Part shown: positions 1-6,910 of the stretch, in pieces
Layout: every line of letters begins with the position of its first letter
How positions within the stretch are numbered: position 1 is the stretch's first letter
Assembly: GCA_964412235.1 (NCBI GenBank)
Contig: CAYPNT010000055.1
Coordinates: 1-19,588 of the forward strand
Direction: 5' to 3'
Length of the DNA stretch: 19,588 bases
From: JAYZQT01 sp964412235
Lineage (GTDB): Bacteria; Pseudomonadota; Alphaproteobacteria; MPNO01; UBA830
Program-made: the position numbers and the translations under genes
Notes under the pieces: generated by a model
What the model saw: the letters and a program-made list of their open reading frames with translations, nothing else
What the model was told of the DNA's origin: nothing
Database searches by the model: none

Positions 1-102
1 TGGTTCGGGCTGAGACGGTAAAACTTTCGCGGTGGTTGATTTTGAGACAACTGGTTCGGGCTGAGACGGTAAAACTTTCGCGGTGGTTGATTTTGAGACA
101 AC
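1..102. repeat. Two perfect 51-bp tandem repeats
   Basis: Bases 1-51 and 52-102 are identical at all 51 positions, and the next four bases (tggt) start a third unit before it diverges. The unit is 17 codons and stays in frame in the minus-strand lipoprotein, so each copy adds PVVSKSTTAKVLPSQPE. Zero divergence points to a very recent duplication, or to an array that continues left of the window. A contig edge inside such a repeat would also fit an assembly break. Confidence 0.95.
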
Positions 103-291
103 TGGTGTGAGCCTTGGATTAAAGTTGTCCATTGATGTAGATGGTCGTTTTGTATCAGCGACCACCACAACCAGACTGTTTTCAGTGTTGCGTGCCTGGC
201 TAGTTCCCTTATCTTGGCACCCGGTAATAGTGACGGTCGCGACCAGTAGAATAAACTTTGCGGGTAAGCATAAAGTCGAAAGCAGTCTCAT
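1..291 (-). CDS. N-terminal part of a lipoprotein, possibly the LppC/LpoA-type PBP activator (runs off left edge)
   Basis: The minus strand is open from an ATG at 291 to base 1: 97 codons with no stop, so the gene is truncated by the window edge. The product starts with a lipoprotein signal peptide: MRLL, a hydrophobic stretch at about 12-22, and the lipobox ITGC with the lipidated Cys at residue 25. After Cys25 comes a low-complexity Ser/Thr/Pro/Lys-rich linker with two identical 17-residue repeats (residues 63-79 and 80-96, PVVSKSTTAKVLPSQPE). It is divergent from rsmI. In many proteobacteria that position holds the LppC/LpoA lipoprotein (COG3107), an activator of penicillin-binding proteins. 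The lipoprotein assignment is direct from sequence; the LppC identity is inferred from position only, because the conserved domain lies outside the window. The start lies 2 bp from the rsmI start, and the Shine-Dalgarno (AGGA, about 13 nt upstream) is weak. Confidence 0.7.
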   Translation of the reverse strand, partial: MRLLSTLCLPAKFILLVATVTITGCQDKGTSQARNTENSLVVVVADTKRPSTSMDNFNPRLTPVVSKSTTAKVLPSQPEPVVSKSTTAKVLPSQPEP

Positions 292-293
292 TA

Positions 294-1226
294 ATGGATC
301 GGATTCCTAAAAATAAAAAGTTGCAAAAAAAAAGTAATTTAAGTGAGTTGGACCCTAAAGATGGCGCGGGCTCAAGTAAACGGATCACAACTGATCTAAT
401 TTCGGGGCTTTATATTGTTTCTACCCCTATTGGAAATCTTGCCGATATATCGCAGCGGGCGGTTAGAGTGCTTAATGCCGCAGATTTAATAGCTTGTGAG
501 GACACGCGAGTAACCAGCAAACTAACACGGGCTCATAGAATTTCGACACCGATGATCGCATATCATGACCATAGTCCGGCAACGATTAGAGATACCCTTT
601 TAGAAAAGCTACGAAACGGCGAGGTTGTCGCGTTGGTCTCGGACGCGGGGACCCCACTGATATCTGATCCGGGGTTTAAGCTCGTTGGTGCAGCGCTTGA
701 AGCTAATATTGCTGTGTCCGCCACACCGGGTCCTGCATCGCCTATCATGGCACTGGTGTTGTCCGGCTTACCTACTGATCGTTTCTTTTTTGGGGGCTAC
801 CCCCCTGTCAGAAAAAAGGCGCAAACAGATTTCTTTAACGAACTAACCAACTTACGCGCGACGTTGATTTTTCTAGAATCGCCCAAACGACTTGAGCCAA
901 CCCTGAGGGGGTTGTTGGAGGCTCTTGGTGATCGCCCGATCGCGATCGCTCGTGAGCTAACCAAAATTCATGAGGAGATCCGCCGTGGTATGTTGTCGGA
1001 TCTCTTAACAAAGTTAAAAGACAAACCAACCCCAAAGGGAGAGATAATTATAGTTGTGGGCCCGGCTGGTCCTTGTTCAATAGATATTGAAACAATTGAT
1101 ACATTGCTACAAACTTATCTCGAAAACATGACTGTGAAAGACTCCGTTGCGGCTGTGGTGTCTGAAACGTTGGCTAGCCGGAATTTAGTTTACGCTCGAG
1201 CGCTAATAGTTGCGGGTCTAAAATAA
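294..1226 (+). CDS. rsmI: 16S rRNA (cytidine-1402 2'-O)-methyltransferase RsmI
   Basis: RsmI uses S-adenosylmethionine to 2'-O-methylate C1402 in the decoding centre of 16S rRNA. The product from ATG 294 is 310 residues with the tetrapyrrole-methylase fold. Visible family motifs are GLYIVSTPIGNLADI at about 38-52, ACEDTR at 67-72, the YHDHSPA segment at 90-96, VALVSDAGTPLISDPG at 112-127, and PGPASP followed by a GLP segment. A lysine-rich extension of about 37 residues precedes the core. An in-frame TTG at 258 would add 12 residues but would overlap the divergent lipoprotein, so ATG 294 is preferred; neither has a convincing Shine-Dalgarno. yraN, which often follows rsmI in proteobacteria, is absent; a 208-bp gap leads to the BON gene. 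That gap has small hairpins (1236-1256 and 1304-1317) but no T-tract terminator. Confidence 0.95.
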   Translation: MDRIPKNKKLQKKSNLSELDPKDGAGSSKRITTDLISGLYIVSTPIGNLADISQRAVRVLNAADLIACEDTRVTSKLTRAHRISTPMIAYHDHSPATIRDTLLEKLRNGEVVALVSDAGTPLISDPGFKLVGAALEANIAVSATPGPASPIMALVLSGLPTDRFFFGGYPPVRKKAQTDFFNELTNLRATLIFLESPKRLEPTLRGLLEALGDRPIAIARELTKIHEEIRRGMLSDLLTKLKDKPTPKGEIIIVVGPAGPCSIDIETIDTLLQTYLENMTVKDSVAAVVSETLASRNLVYARALIVAGLK

Positions 1227-1328
1227 CATTGATAGTGGTTTCTAATCCTGAAACCAAAACACCACTTGGAACGAATCAGGGAATTATGCGATTTGTTTGT
1301 ATAGCTACTTATGTAGCATAAACGAAAG

Positions 1329-1356
1329 TTAAGTTCTGTTTATTAAAGGTTATAAT
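1329..1356 (+). promoter_or_regulatory. Candidate sigma70 promoter for the BON/SirB1 genes
   Basis: A perfect -10 hexamer TATAAT lies at 1351-1356, about 80 bp upstream of the BON gene start at 1435. The best -35 at 16-bp spacing is TTAAGT (1329-1334), which matches the consensus poorly. The call therefore rests mainly on the -10 box and its position in a 208-bp gap. Confidence 0.3.
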
Positions 1357-1434
1357 ATTGTCAAGTTTTGAGAAGTGTGTGCCAGTATTAAAACTCTGCA
1401 CGTCGTAACGTGTCTCCGACAAGGAAACCGATTT

Positions 1435-2046
1435 ATGTTCAAAATTCAAAATTTCAATCCCCTGAGTGTTTTTGTCCTTATTACCCTTTTCGTTGGGTTT
1501 TTACCTGGTTGTATAGGTACGGCTGCCTTTACTAGCGCCAGTGTTGGCGTTGCGGCAATGGAGGAGAGAGGGCTCTCCGGGACTGTGGATGACACGGTTT
1601 TGAGGGTTAGAATAAATACTATCTTTTCTGACAATGATGAACGACTGTGGCGGAAAGTGGGCCTTCAAGTCCATAATGGGCGGGTGCTGTTAACAGGGGC
1701 ACTTGAAACAGCAGAAATGCGCCTCAGGGCCGTGCGGTTGGTATGGCAAGCCGACGGTGTGAGAGAAGTAATCAATGAAATACAAATAACATCATCAAAC
1801 GGGCTGACGGGGTTTGCGCGTGATACCTTGATATCAGCCCGCTTAAAGTCAGAATTACTATTTGATGGGAAGGTTTCATCTATTAACTATTCAATCGAAA
1901 CGGTTAATGGGACAGTTTATTTAATCGGCGTGGCCAAAGATAAGAAGGAACTAGAGCGGGTCATTAACCGGGCAAGAGTGCTCGATTATGTAAAAAAAGT
2001 AGTGAGTTATGTTAAAATTGTAGATATGAGAAAACCAAAACCGTGA
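1435..2046 (+). CDS. Dual BON-domain lipoprotein (DolP/OsmY-like)
   Basis: A 203-residue predicted outer-membrane lipoprotein. ATG 1435 is chosen because AAGGAA lies 8 nt upstream (1421-1426) and the product then begins with a clean signal peptide ending in the lipobox LPGC, with Cys at residue 26. A GTG at 1375 in frame would put 20 residues ahead of the signal peptide and is unlikely. Two BON domains follow: about residues 50-119 (TVDDTVLRVRI onward, with GRVLLTG) and about 129-196 (RDTLISARLKSELL onward, with GTVYLIGVA). Tandem BON domains on a lipoprotein match the DolP (YraP) architecture; in enterobacteria DolP binds anionic phospholipid and supports outer-membrane integrity. The stop codon overlaps the GTG start of the next gene (GTGA), which suggests translational coupling. 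Confidence 0.9.
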   Translation: MFKIQNFNPLSVFVLITLFVGFLPGCIGTAAFTSASVGVAAMEERGLSGTVDDTVLRVRINTIFSDNDERLWRKVGLQVHNGRVLLTGALETAEMRLRAVRLVWQADGVREVINEIQITSSNGLTGFARDTLISARLKSELLFDGKVSSINYSIETVNGTVYLIGVAKDKKELERVINRARVLDYVKKVVSYVKIVDMRKPKP

Positions 2047-2864
2047 CTTCCTGCTCTGAGGCCGAGGTTATTTTACAAGACATAGGTCGGTGCCAGGACG
2101 AAAAAATAAAAATATTTGAGGGCGCGCTAGCGCTAGCAGCAATCGATTGCCCTAGTGTGGATCTAACCGCTTACCGTGAAAATGTTGAACGAATTTGCCA
2201 AGAAGTTTTCTCCAACAGAATGGCGGGCGTGAGCATGGTTGAAGCGCTTAACACCGTTATTTTTGAGAGAAATGGCTTTGTTGGTGATATCCTTACCTAC
2301 GACGACCTTCAAAACGCAAACTTAATTAGAGTTATTGATCGAAAAAAAGGGCTACCTGTTGCACTTGGCATTCTTTATTTGCACGTGGCACGCGAGCAAG
2401 GTTGCGTGGCCAATGGGCTAAATTTTCCAGGGCACTTCTTGCTCAAGCTGGAAGACCAGGGGCGGCAGTTTATTATTGATCCGTTCAACGCTGGTGCTCA
2501 ACTTTCTGCCTCTCATCTTCGGGAGCTTTTAAAGGGCATAGCGGGGCTCGAGGCGGAGCTTACTCCGCAAAACTATTCTGTAATTGGAAACCGGGATGTA
2601 TTGATTAGATTACAGAATAATATCAAGTTTCGGCACCAGCAGGCTGGGCGGGCCCGCGACGTATTGCGTGTATTAAATAACATGATTTTGTTTGCCCCAA
2701 ACGTATTTAGTTTGTGGCGTGAGGCGGGCATTGTTAATGCGCGTTTGGGAAATATGAAACTCGCAATCTCAGCCTTAAATGTTGTGGCTGAGCGGTCAGA
2801 ATCACAAATTGAACAGCGTGAAGCCAAAGACATGATTCAAAAGTTTAAATCAAGTATTAATTGA
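2043..2864 (+). CDS. SirB1-family transglutaminase-like protein with TPR-like C-terminus
   Basis: This 273-residue protein belongs to the SirB1/Transglut_core2 family. Diagnostic segments are KKGLPVALGILYL at about 101-113, GLNFPGHFLLKL at 125-136 (His131) and IIDPFNAG at 144-151 (Asp146). The C-terminal part, about 190-265, is helical and looks like one or two TPR units (LNNMILFAPN, then LWREAGIVNARLG and AISALNVVAE). The usual transglutaminase Cys is not visible where the Cys-bearing helix should start (GLPVAL), so enzymatic activity is doubtful; this seems common in the family. The start is GTG 2043, overlapping the BON gene stop by 4 nt, with no strong Shine-Dalgarno, consistent with coupling. 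The cellular role is unknown. Confidence 0.88.
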   Translation: MTSCSEAEVILQDIGRCQDEKIKIFEGALALAAIDCPSVDLTAYRENVERICQEVFSNRMAGVSMVEALNTVIFERNGFVGDILTYDDLQNANLIRVIDRKKGLPVALGILYLHVAREQGCVANGLNFPGHFLLKLEDQGRQFIIDPFNAGAQLSASHLRELLKGIAGLEAELTPQNYSVIGNRDVLIRLQNNIKFRHQQAGRARDVLRVLNNMILFAPNVFSLWREAGIVNARLGNMKLAISALNVVAERSESQIEQREAKDMIQKFKSSIN

Positions 2865-2883
2865 CCAAAGATTAGGCTTCGTA

Positions 2884-2901
2884 TTTGAAGCTAGCTTCAA
2901 A
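2884..2901. promoter_or_regulatory. Perfect 18-bp palindrome upstream of gshB
   Basis: TTTGAAGCTAGCTTCAAA reads identically on both strands, centred 73 bp before the gshB ATG and 20 bp after the SirB1 stop. Flanking imperfect inverted repeats (GCTTC...GAAGC to its left, CAAAG...CTTTG at 2898-2912) overlap it. It could be an operator for a dimeric regulator or the core of an RNA hairpin; no T-tract follows on the plus strand. Confidence 0.5.
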
Positions 2902-2965
2902 GGAACGCTTTGTTATGTAACCTGATGCAACAGCCGGGTGTTAAGGCCGAGTTAGGAGATTAAAT

Positions 2966-3907
2966 ATGAGCCTATCAGTTGCTATACAGATGGACCACAT
3001 CTCGGGGATTGATATTGGTGCCGATTCTACTTTTATGATGGCACTGGAAGCACAATCACGTGGTCATGGTTTGTTTCACTATGTTCCTGATGATCTTGTA
3101 TTTCGTGATGGGGCGTTGTTCGCAAAGGCACATCCGCTAGAGGTTCGATACGAGCCCAGAAATCATTTTACCCTTGGAGAGAAAGAAACACTCAAACTAT
3201 CGGATGTGGATGTCGTATTAATGCGCCAGGATCCCCCGTTTGACATGAACTATATTACGGCGACCCATTTGCTTGAACATATACACCCTGAGACCTTGGT
3301 AATTAACAACCCGGCAGAGGTTCGGAATGCACCTGAAAAGCTATTTGTTGCTCAGTTTGAAGGTCTTTTGCCCGCTACTTTGATCACGCGGGATCGCGAG
3401 GCAATACAAGACTTCCGAGATGAGTATCAAGACGTAATAATTAAGCCATTATTTGGTAACGGTGGTGCTGATGTTTTTCATATGACAACAGGAGATGAGA
3501 ACATGGGCGCTCTTCTGGATATGTTTGAGCAAAAATATAGGGAGCCGTTTATTGTACAAAAATACCTACCTGAGGTCCGTCAGGGAGACAAAAGGATCAT
3601 TCTCGTTGATGGTGAGCCAATTGGTGCGGTTTCGCGTATTCCATTAAAGGGAGATGCGCGGGCAAACTTTCATGCCGGCGGCACTGCAAATAAAACGGTT
3701 CTTACTAATCGAGAGCTCGAAATATGTGAACAAATTGGCCCAGCTTTGCGAGAGAGGGGATTAACGTTTGTAGGCATTGATGTGATAGGTGATTATTTAA
3801 CTGAAATTAATGTTACCTCGCCTACTGGAATTCAAGAAATTAACAGACTTGACGATATACAGATCGAAAAAACTCTTTGGGATACTATTGAACGGTTAAC
3901 GCTCTAG
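2966..3907 (+). CDS. gshB: Glutathione synthetase
   Basis: GshB joins gamma-glutamylcysteine and glycine with ATP to make glutathione in the cytoplasm. The 313-residue product has the family's normal length and parts: an N-terminal domain with GADSTFMMALEAQSRGHGL at about 18-36 and MRQDPPFD at 86-93, then an ATP-grasp domain with IIKPLFGNGGADVFHM at 158-173, VQKYLPEVRQGDKRI at 197-211 and the RANFHAGGT loop near 232-240. The C-terminal GIDVIGDYLTEINVTSPTG carries the metal and nucleotide ligands. The ATG at 2966 is supported by AGGAG 8 nt upstream. It is the last gene of the rightward group and is followed by a strong hairpin. Confidence 0.97.
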   Translation: MSLSVAIQMDHISGIDIGADSTFMMALEAQSRGHGLFHYVPDDLVFRDGALFAKAHPLEVRYEPRNHFTLGEKETLKLSDVDVVLMRQDPPFDMNYITATHLLEHIHPETLVINNPAEVRNAPEKLFVAQFEGLLPATLITRDREAIQDFRDEYQDVIIKPLFGNGGADVFHMTTGDENMGALLDMFEQKYREPFIVQKYLPEVRQGDKRIILVDGEPIGAVSRIPLKGDARANFHAGGTANKTVLTNRELEICEQIGPALRERGLTFVGIDVIGDYLTEINVTSPTGIQEINRLDDIQIEKTLWDTIERLTL

Positions 3908-3946
3908 GTTGGTAATAAATTGAAGAGGTTAATCCCGTTGTCGTTT

Positions 3947-3979
3947 GTGTGTCCCACGTTTAGGGACACACGTTGTTTT
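3947..3979 (+). terminator. Intrinsic terminator after gshB
   Basis: A perfect 9-bp stem (GTGTGTCCC at 3947-3955, GGGACACAC at 3963-3971) with a 7-nt loop is followed by GTTGTTTT (3972-3979). It lies 39 bp past the gshB stop in the convergent gap to the HIT gene. The T-tract is only on the gshB side; in the other direction the stem is followed by AAACGACAA, so it would terminate the his operon weakly at best. Confidence 0.75.
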
Positions 3980-4045
3980 CCAAGCAATGGCGGGTGTTTT
4001 GGTCGCGCGTAGCTAACCCACTTGTGGTAAAGGTGTCCGAATTTA

Positions 4046-4438
4046 TTACCTCTTGAAGTGAGCTCCTGCTGGGAGGTCCCCTCCCTCCAGCATTGGGCCC
4101 AGTGCTTGTCCGCCCAATATATGAGTGTGGAGATGTGGAACTTCCTGATGTGAATCGTGACCATGATTAGCTAGCAGCCGGTACCCAGTTTTGTTGACGC
4201 CAAGAAGTCGCGCGGCTTCCCCGATCGCAGAAATGTAGTCAGTTTGTTCTTCAGTAAAGGCGTTTTTTGAAAAATCATCCCAGGATTTATACGGCCCCTT
4301 TGGAATCACTAATACATGAACGGTTGCTTGGGGATTTATATCGTGAAATGCGAGCGAGTGTTTTGTTTCGTATACCTTGTTACAGGGTAAGTCACCCCGA
4401 AGAATTTTTGCAAAAACATTCTGATCATCGTAAGCCAT
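4046..4438 (-). CDS. hinT: HIT-family (HinT-like) nucleotide hydrolase
   Basis: A 130-residue histidine-triad protein of the HinT branch, whose members hydrolyse purine nucleoside phosphoramidates and adenylates. The signature HLHTHILGG is at residues 102-110, with His102, His104 and His106; by analogy with known HINT proteins His104 is the catalytic nucleophile. Other family segments are FAKILRGDLPCNKVYE at 9-24 and ATVHVLVIPKGPY at 38-50. It lies 24 bp downstream of hisE and is probably the last gene of the his operon. In other alphaproteobacteria another gene often follows hisE. A role in histidine synthesis is not implied by the family, although HIT proteins act on AMP-linked compounds. 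Confidence 0.92.
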   Translation of the reverse strand: MAYDDQNVFAKILRGDLPCNKVYETKHSLAFHDINPQATVHVLVIPKGPYKSWDDFSKNAFTEEQTDYISAIGEAARLLGVNKTGYRLLANHGHDSHQEVPHLHTHILGGQALGPMLEGGDLPAGAHFKR

Positions 4439-4462
4439 CTAAATTTCCGTATGGTTGCCCCT

Positions 4463-4798
4463 TTATGTATTGCGAGCGCGTTTGACGGTAAGTCCCGAAA
4501 TTCCCTCCCGATCGCCCAATTCTGCAAAAACATCCCCAGGATGGATACCGGCGTCTGCCCACGCAACCAACATGTGATAAATTAAATCTGCACTTTCAGA
4601 AATCGTTGATCGGCGATCATTATTAATTACCGCAATTACCGCTTCGATAGCCTCTTCCCCAAGTTTCTGAGCAATCCTGTTGGTCCCTTGATTGAAAAGT
4701 TGTGCGGTATACGAAGTATCAGCGTCATCTGTTTTGCGGCTATCGATGACCTCATACAGCCGCATGAGTATGTCACTATCGTCTTTGGCCATTTTCAT
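4463..4798 (-). CDS. hisE: Phosphoribosyl-ATP pyrophosphohydrolase
   Basis: HisE removes pyrophosphate from phosphoribosyl-ATP, the second step of histidine biosynthesis. The 111-residue product is the stand-alone form, not fused to HisI. The MazG-like all-alpha signature is visible: QLFNQGTNRIAQKLGEEAIEAVIA (about 33-56), with the metal-binding acidic residues in GEEAIE, and SADLIYHMLVAWAD (about 69-82). Two adjacent in-frame ATGs (4798 and 4792) are possible and neither has a clear Shine-Dalgarno; 4798 is kept. It lies 31 bp after the hisF stop. Confidence 0.95.
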   Translation of the reverse strand: MKMAKDDSDILMRLYEVIDSRKTDDADTSYTAQLFNQGTNRIAQKLGEEAIEAVIAVINNDRRSTISESADLIYHMLVAWADAGIHPGDVFAELGDREGISGLTVKRARNT

Positions 4799-4829
4799 AT
4801 TATCGCGATAACAGATCCACGTCTTTATG

Positions 4830-5597
4830 TCACGTCTCTATGGGCCGCACGGGCAACCCTGCAGCGGCCATATGCGCCTTGGCGTCTGCAATAGTGTATT
4901 CACCGAAATGAAAAATAGAGGCCGCCAGTACCGCACTGGCATGACCTTCCCTTATTCCATCCACTAGATGATCGAGATTTCCCACACCACCTGACGCTAT
5001 TACAGGGATTTTAATCGCATCAGATATTGCCCGCGTGAGTTCTAGATCAAAACCAGCCCGGGTGCCATCGCGATCCATTGATGTAAGTAAAATTTCGCCG
5101 GCACCATGGTTAGACATTTGGATGGCCCATTCAATTGCGTCGATACCCGTTGGCTTCCGTCCGCCATGGGTGAAAATTTCCCATTTGCCCGGTGCCGTTA
5201 GTTTTGCATCGATTGCAACAACTATACACTGTGAACCAAACTTTTCGGCCGCCTCCCTGACGAATTCAGGGCGCTCTATGGCTGCGGTGTTGATGGAAAC
5301 TTTGTCTGCACCCGCGAGCAATAATTTTCTCACATCATTTAGGTTTCGGATGCCCCCTCCTACAGTAAGCGGGATGAAGCACTCTTCAGCTGTGCGGCTT
5401 ACTACGTCAAATATGATATCTCGGTTTTCATGACTGGCAGTAATATCAAGAAAGGTTAATTCGTCTGCACAGTGATTATCGTAAAACCTAGCCTGTTTAA
5501 CCGGGTCACCAGCGTCAACTAGGTCTATAAAATTGATGCCTTTGACGGTGCGTCCGTTTTTCACGTCCAAACAAGGTATGATGCGCGCTTTGAGCAT
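4830..5597 (-). CDS. hisF: Imidazole glycerol phosphate synthase, cyclase subunit HisF
   Basis: HisF uses ammonia delivered by HisH to convert PRFAR into imidazole glycerol phosphate and AICAR. The 255-residue product is a full-length (beta/alpha)8 barrel. The catalytic acids are present: Asp11 in IPCLDVKNGR and Asp130 in VVAIDAK. Phosphate-binding segments VGGGIRN (79-85) and ASGGVG near the C-terminus are intact. The ATG directly abuts the hisA stop (TAAATG), so the two are almost certainly translationally coupled. Confidence 0.98.
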   Translation of the reverse strand: MLKARIIPCLDVKNGRTVKGINFIDLVDAGDPVKQARFYDNHCADELTFLDITASHENRDIIFDVVSRTAEECFIPLTVGGGIRNLNDVRKLLLAGADKVSINTAAIERPEFVREAAEKFGSQCIVVAIDAKLTAPGKWEIFTHGGRKPTGIDAIEWAIQMSNHGAGEILLTSMDRDGTRAGFDLELTRAISDAIKIPVIASGGVGNLDHLVDGIREGHASAVLAASIFHFGEYTIADAKAHMAAAGLPVRPIET

Positions 5598-6323
5598 TTA
5601 TTTCTTAAGTAATTCCAGCGCTTCTATAGGCTTTACGAGTCCGTCATATAGGGCGCGGCCTACAATCACGCCCTCTATCCCCGCACCTTCGTTATCTTTC
5701 AGTGCTCTCAAGTCGACTAATCCCCGAACTCCCCCTGACGCGATAACAGGGGTCTTTATTGCTGAAGCAAGCGCTACCGTGGAATCTAAATTCACACCTT
5801 TCACGGCACCATCTCTATCGATGTCTGTGTAGATAATTGCTGCAATACCGCAATCCTCGAAGGATCGGGCAAGTTCAAAATCAGAAACCAAAGATTTTTC
5901 TGCCCAGCCTTCCACTGCCACGAAACCATCCCGTGCGTCTATTCCCACCACGATGCGGTCCGGATGTTTTTCACATGCAGCACGAACTAAATCTGGGCTT
6001 TTTAACGCGGCCGTTCCTAAAATTACACGTTGGACGCCCTCTGCTAACCAGTAATCAATGGTATTCATATTACGAATTCCGCCACCAAGTTGGACCGGGA
6101 GGTCTACAGACTTTAGAATTTCGCTTACTGCGTCACTATTGACCGGTCTGCCAGCAAATGCGCCATTTAAATCGACAATATGTATCCATTCGAGACCAAC
6201 GGACTGAAATTCTTTTGCTTGGGCGGTTGGGCTGTAATTGAAAATTGTAGATTGATTCATTTCTCCGCGTATCAATCGCACACACGCACCGTCCTTAATA
6301 TCTATAGCCGGGAATAGTTTCAT
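5598..6323 (-). CDS. hisA: ProFAR isomerase HisA
   Basis: HisA isomerises ProFAR to PRFAR, the step before the HisHF synthase. The 241-residue product is a complete HisA barrel: MKLFPAIDIKDG with Asp8, LGGGIRNMNTID at 79-90, and VVGIDARDG with Asp129, the two catalytic aspartates. ASGGVRGL and VIVGRALYDG form the C-terminal phosphate site. Its ATG overlaps the stop of the upstream acetyltransferase gene by 4 nt (ATGA), which places that gene within the same transcript. Confidence 0.98.
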   Translation of the reverse strand: MKLFPAIDIKDGACVRLIRGEMNQSTIFNYSPTAQAKEFQSVGLEWIHIVDLNGAFAGRPVNSDAVSEILKSVDLPVQLGGGIRNMNTIDYWLAEGVQRVILGTAALKSPDLVRAACEKHPDRIVVGIDARDGFVAVEGWAEKSLVSDFELARSFEDCGIAAIIYTDIDRDGAVKGVNLDSTVALASAIKTPVIASGGVRGLVDLRALKDNEGAGIEGVIVGRALYDGLVKPIEALELLKK

Positions 6324-6910
6324 TTTTTTAGTTTTCGACTCGGCGCCTTTTTAGTTCTTGGAGGTTTACGAAGCTGTTTGGAATAATGATGACCCGAAAC
6401 AAGCTTGCCCTGAACAAGGGCATAGGCAGGATTTGTACCCCACTTTTTAAAACCGGATCGCTCGTACAGACTGATGGCGGCATCTTGGGTTGCCCTTAGA
6501 TCTAAATTTAAGTGCAAATAACCGAGTTCTTGAGCCTTGCTTTCAACCGCTTGGACCAACTGCGGAGCGAGTCCATGTCCCCGAGCCCATGGCGCAACGA
6601 AAAGAGCTGTTAGGTTGGCTGCGTGAGCGAGAGCTTCGTTGTTACGCGGCGGCTCCTGTAGTTGTATCGCTGCCACCACACGCTGACTTAAGCGCCCGAC
6701 AAATAAATGACGTTCTGGAACTAAGATGACGCCCCGGAAATAACGCCCTAAAACCGCCCGCGGGGGCGGTTTTAGCCAGCCAAACCCTCCTCCATCAAGT
6801 ATTGCAGACTCGGCCGCATCACAAAGGTCTTCCAATTCTTCATCCGAAACCTCTTCCAACGGTTCGACCGCGGTTTTTGTATCTGTCACTACTCCTTGTC
6901 TCCGTTCCAC
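6320..6910 (-). CDS. GNAT-family N-acetyltransferase inside the his operon
   Basis: A 196-residue GNAT protein. The acetyl-CoA-binding motif A is LTALFVAPWARGHGLA at about 100-115, containing the R-x-x-G-x-A loop (RGHGLA, 110-115); the motif B region includes SLYERSGFKKWG (147-158). An acidic N-terminus (EEVSDEELEDLCDAAE) precedes the domain, and a basic tail (RKPPRTKKAPSRKLKK, 181-196) ends it. The start is GTG 6910, supported by AGGGG about 10 nt upstream, giving a 22-nt overlap with hisH. An alternative GTG at 6889 overlaps the hisH stop (TAGTG), but its AAGGAG lies only 2 nt away. The overlaps with hisH and hisA show operon membership; the substrate is unknown. Confidence 0.88.
   Translation of the reverse strand: MERRQGVVTDTKTAVEPLEEVSDEELEDLCDAAESAILDGGGFGWLKPPPRAVLGRYFRGVILVPERHLFVGRLSQRVVAAIQLQEPPRNNEALAHAANLTALFVAPWARGHGLAPQLVQAVESKAQELGYLHLNLDLRATQDAAISLYERSGFKKWGTNPAYALVQGKLVSGHHYSKQLRKPPRTKKAPSRKLKK

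Noticed and set aside
1..102. The direct repeats as a CRISPR array
   Set aside because: The 51-bp units are contiguous without spacers and stay in frame within a protein-coding gene.
83..310. Plus-strand 75-codon frame across the left repeats
   Set aside because: It is antisense to the lipoprotein, which has a clear signal peptide and lipobox; the plus frame shows no recognisable domain and overlaps the rsmI start.
1236..1256. Hairpin TGGTTTC/GAAACCA after rsmI as a terminator
   Set aside because: It is followed by AAAACACC rather than a T-tract, so intrinsic termination is not supported.
5035..5433. Long plus-strand frame opposite hisF
   Set aside because: It mirrors hisF codons on the opposite strand and its product is a low-complexity shadow; HisF itself is unambiguous.
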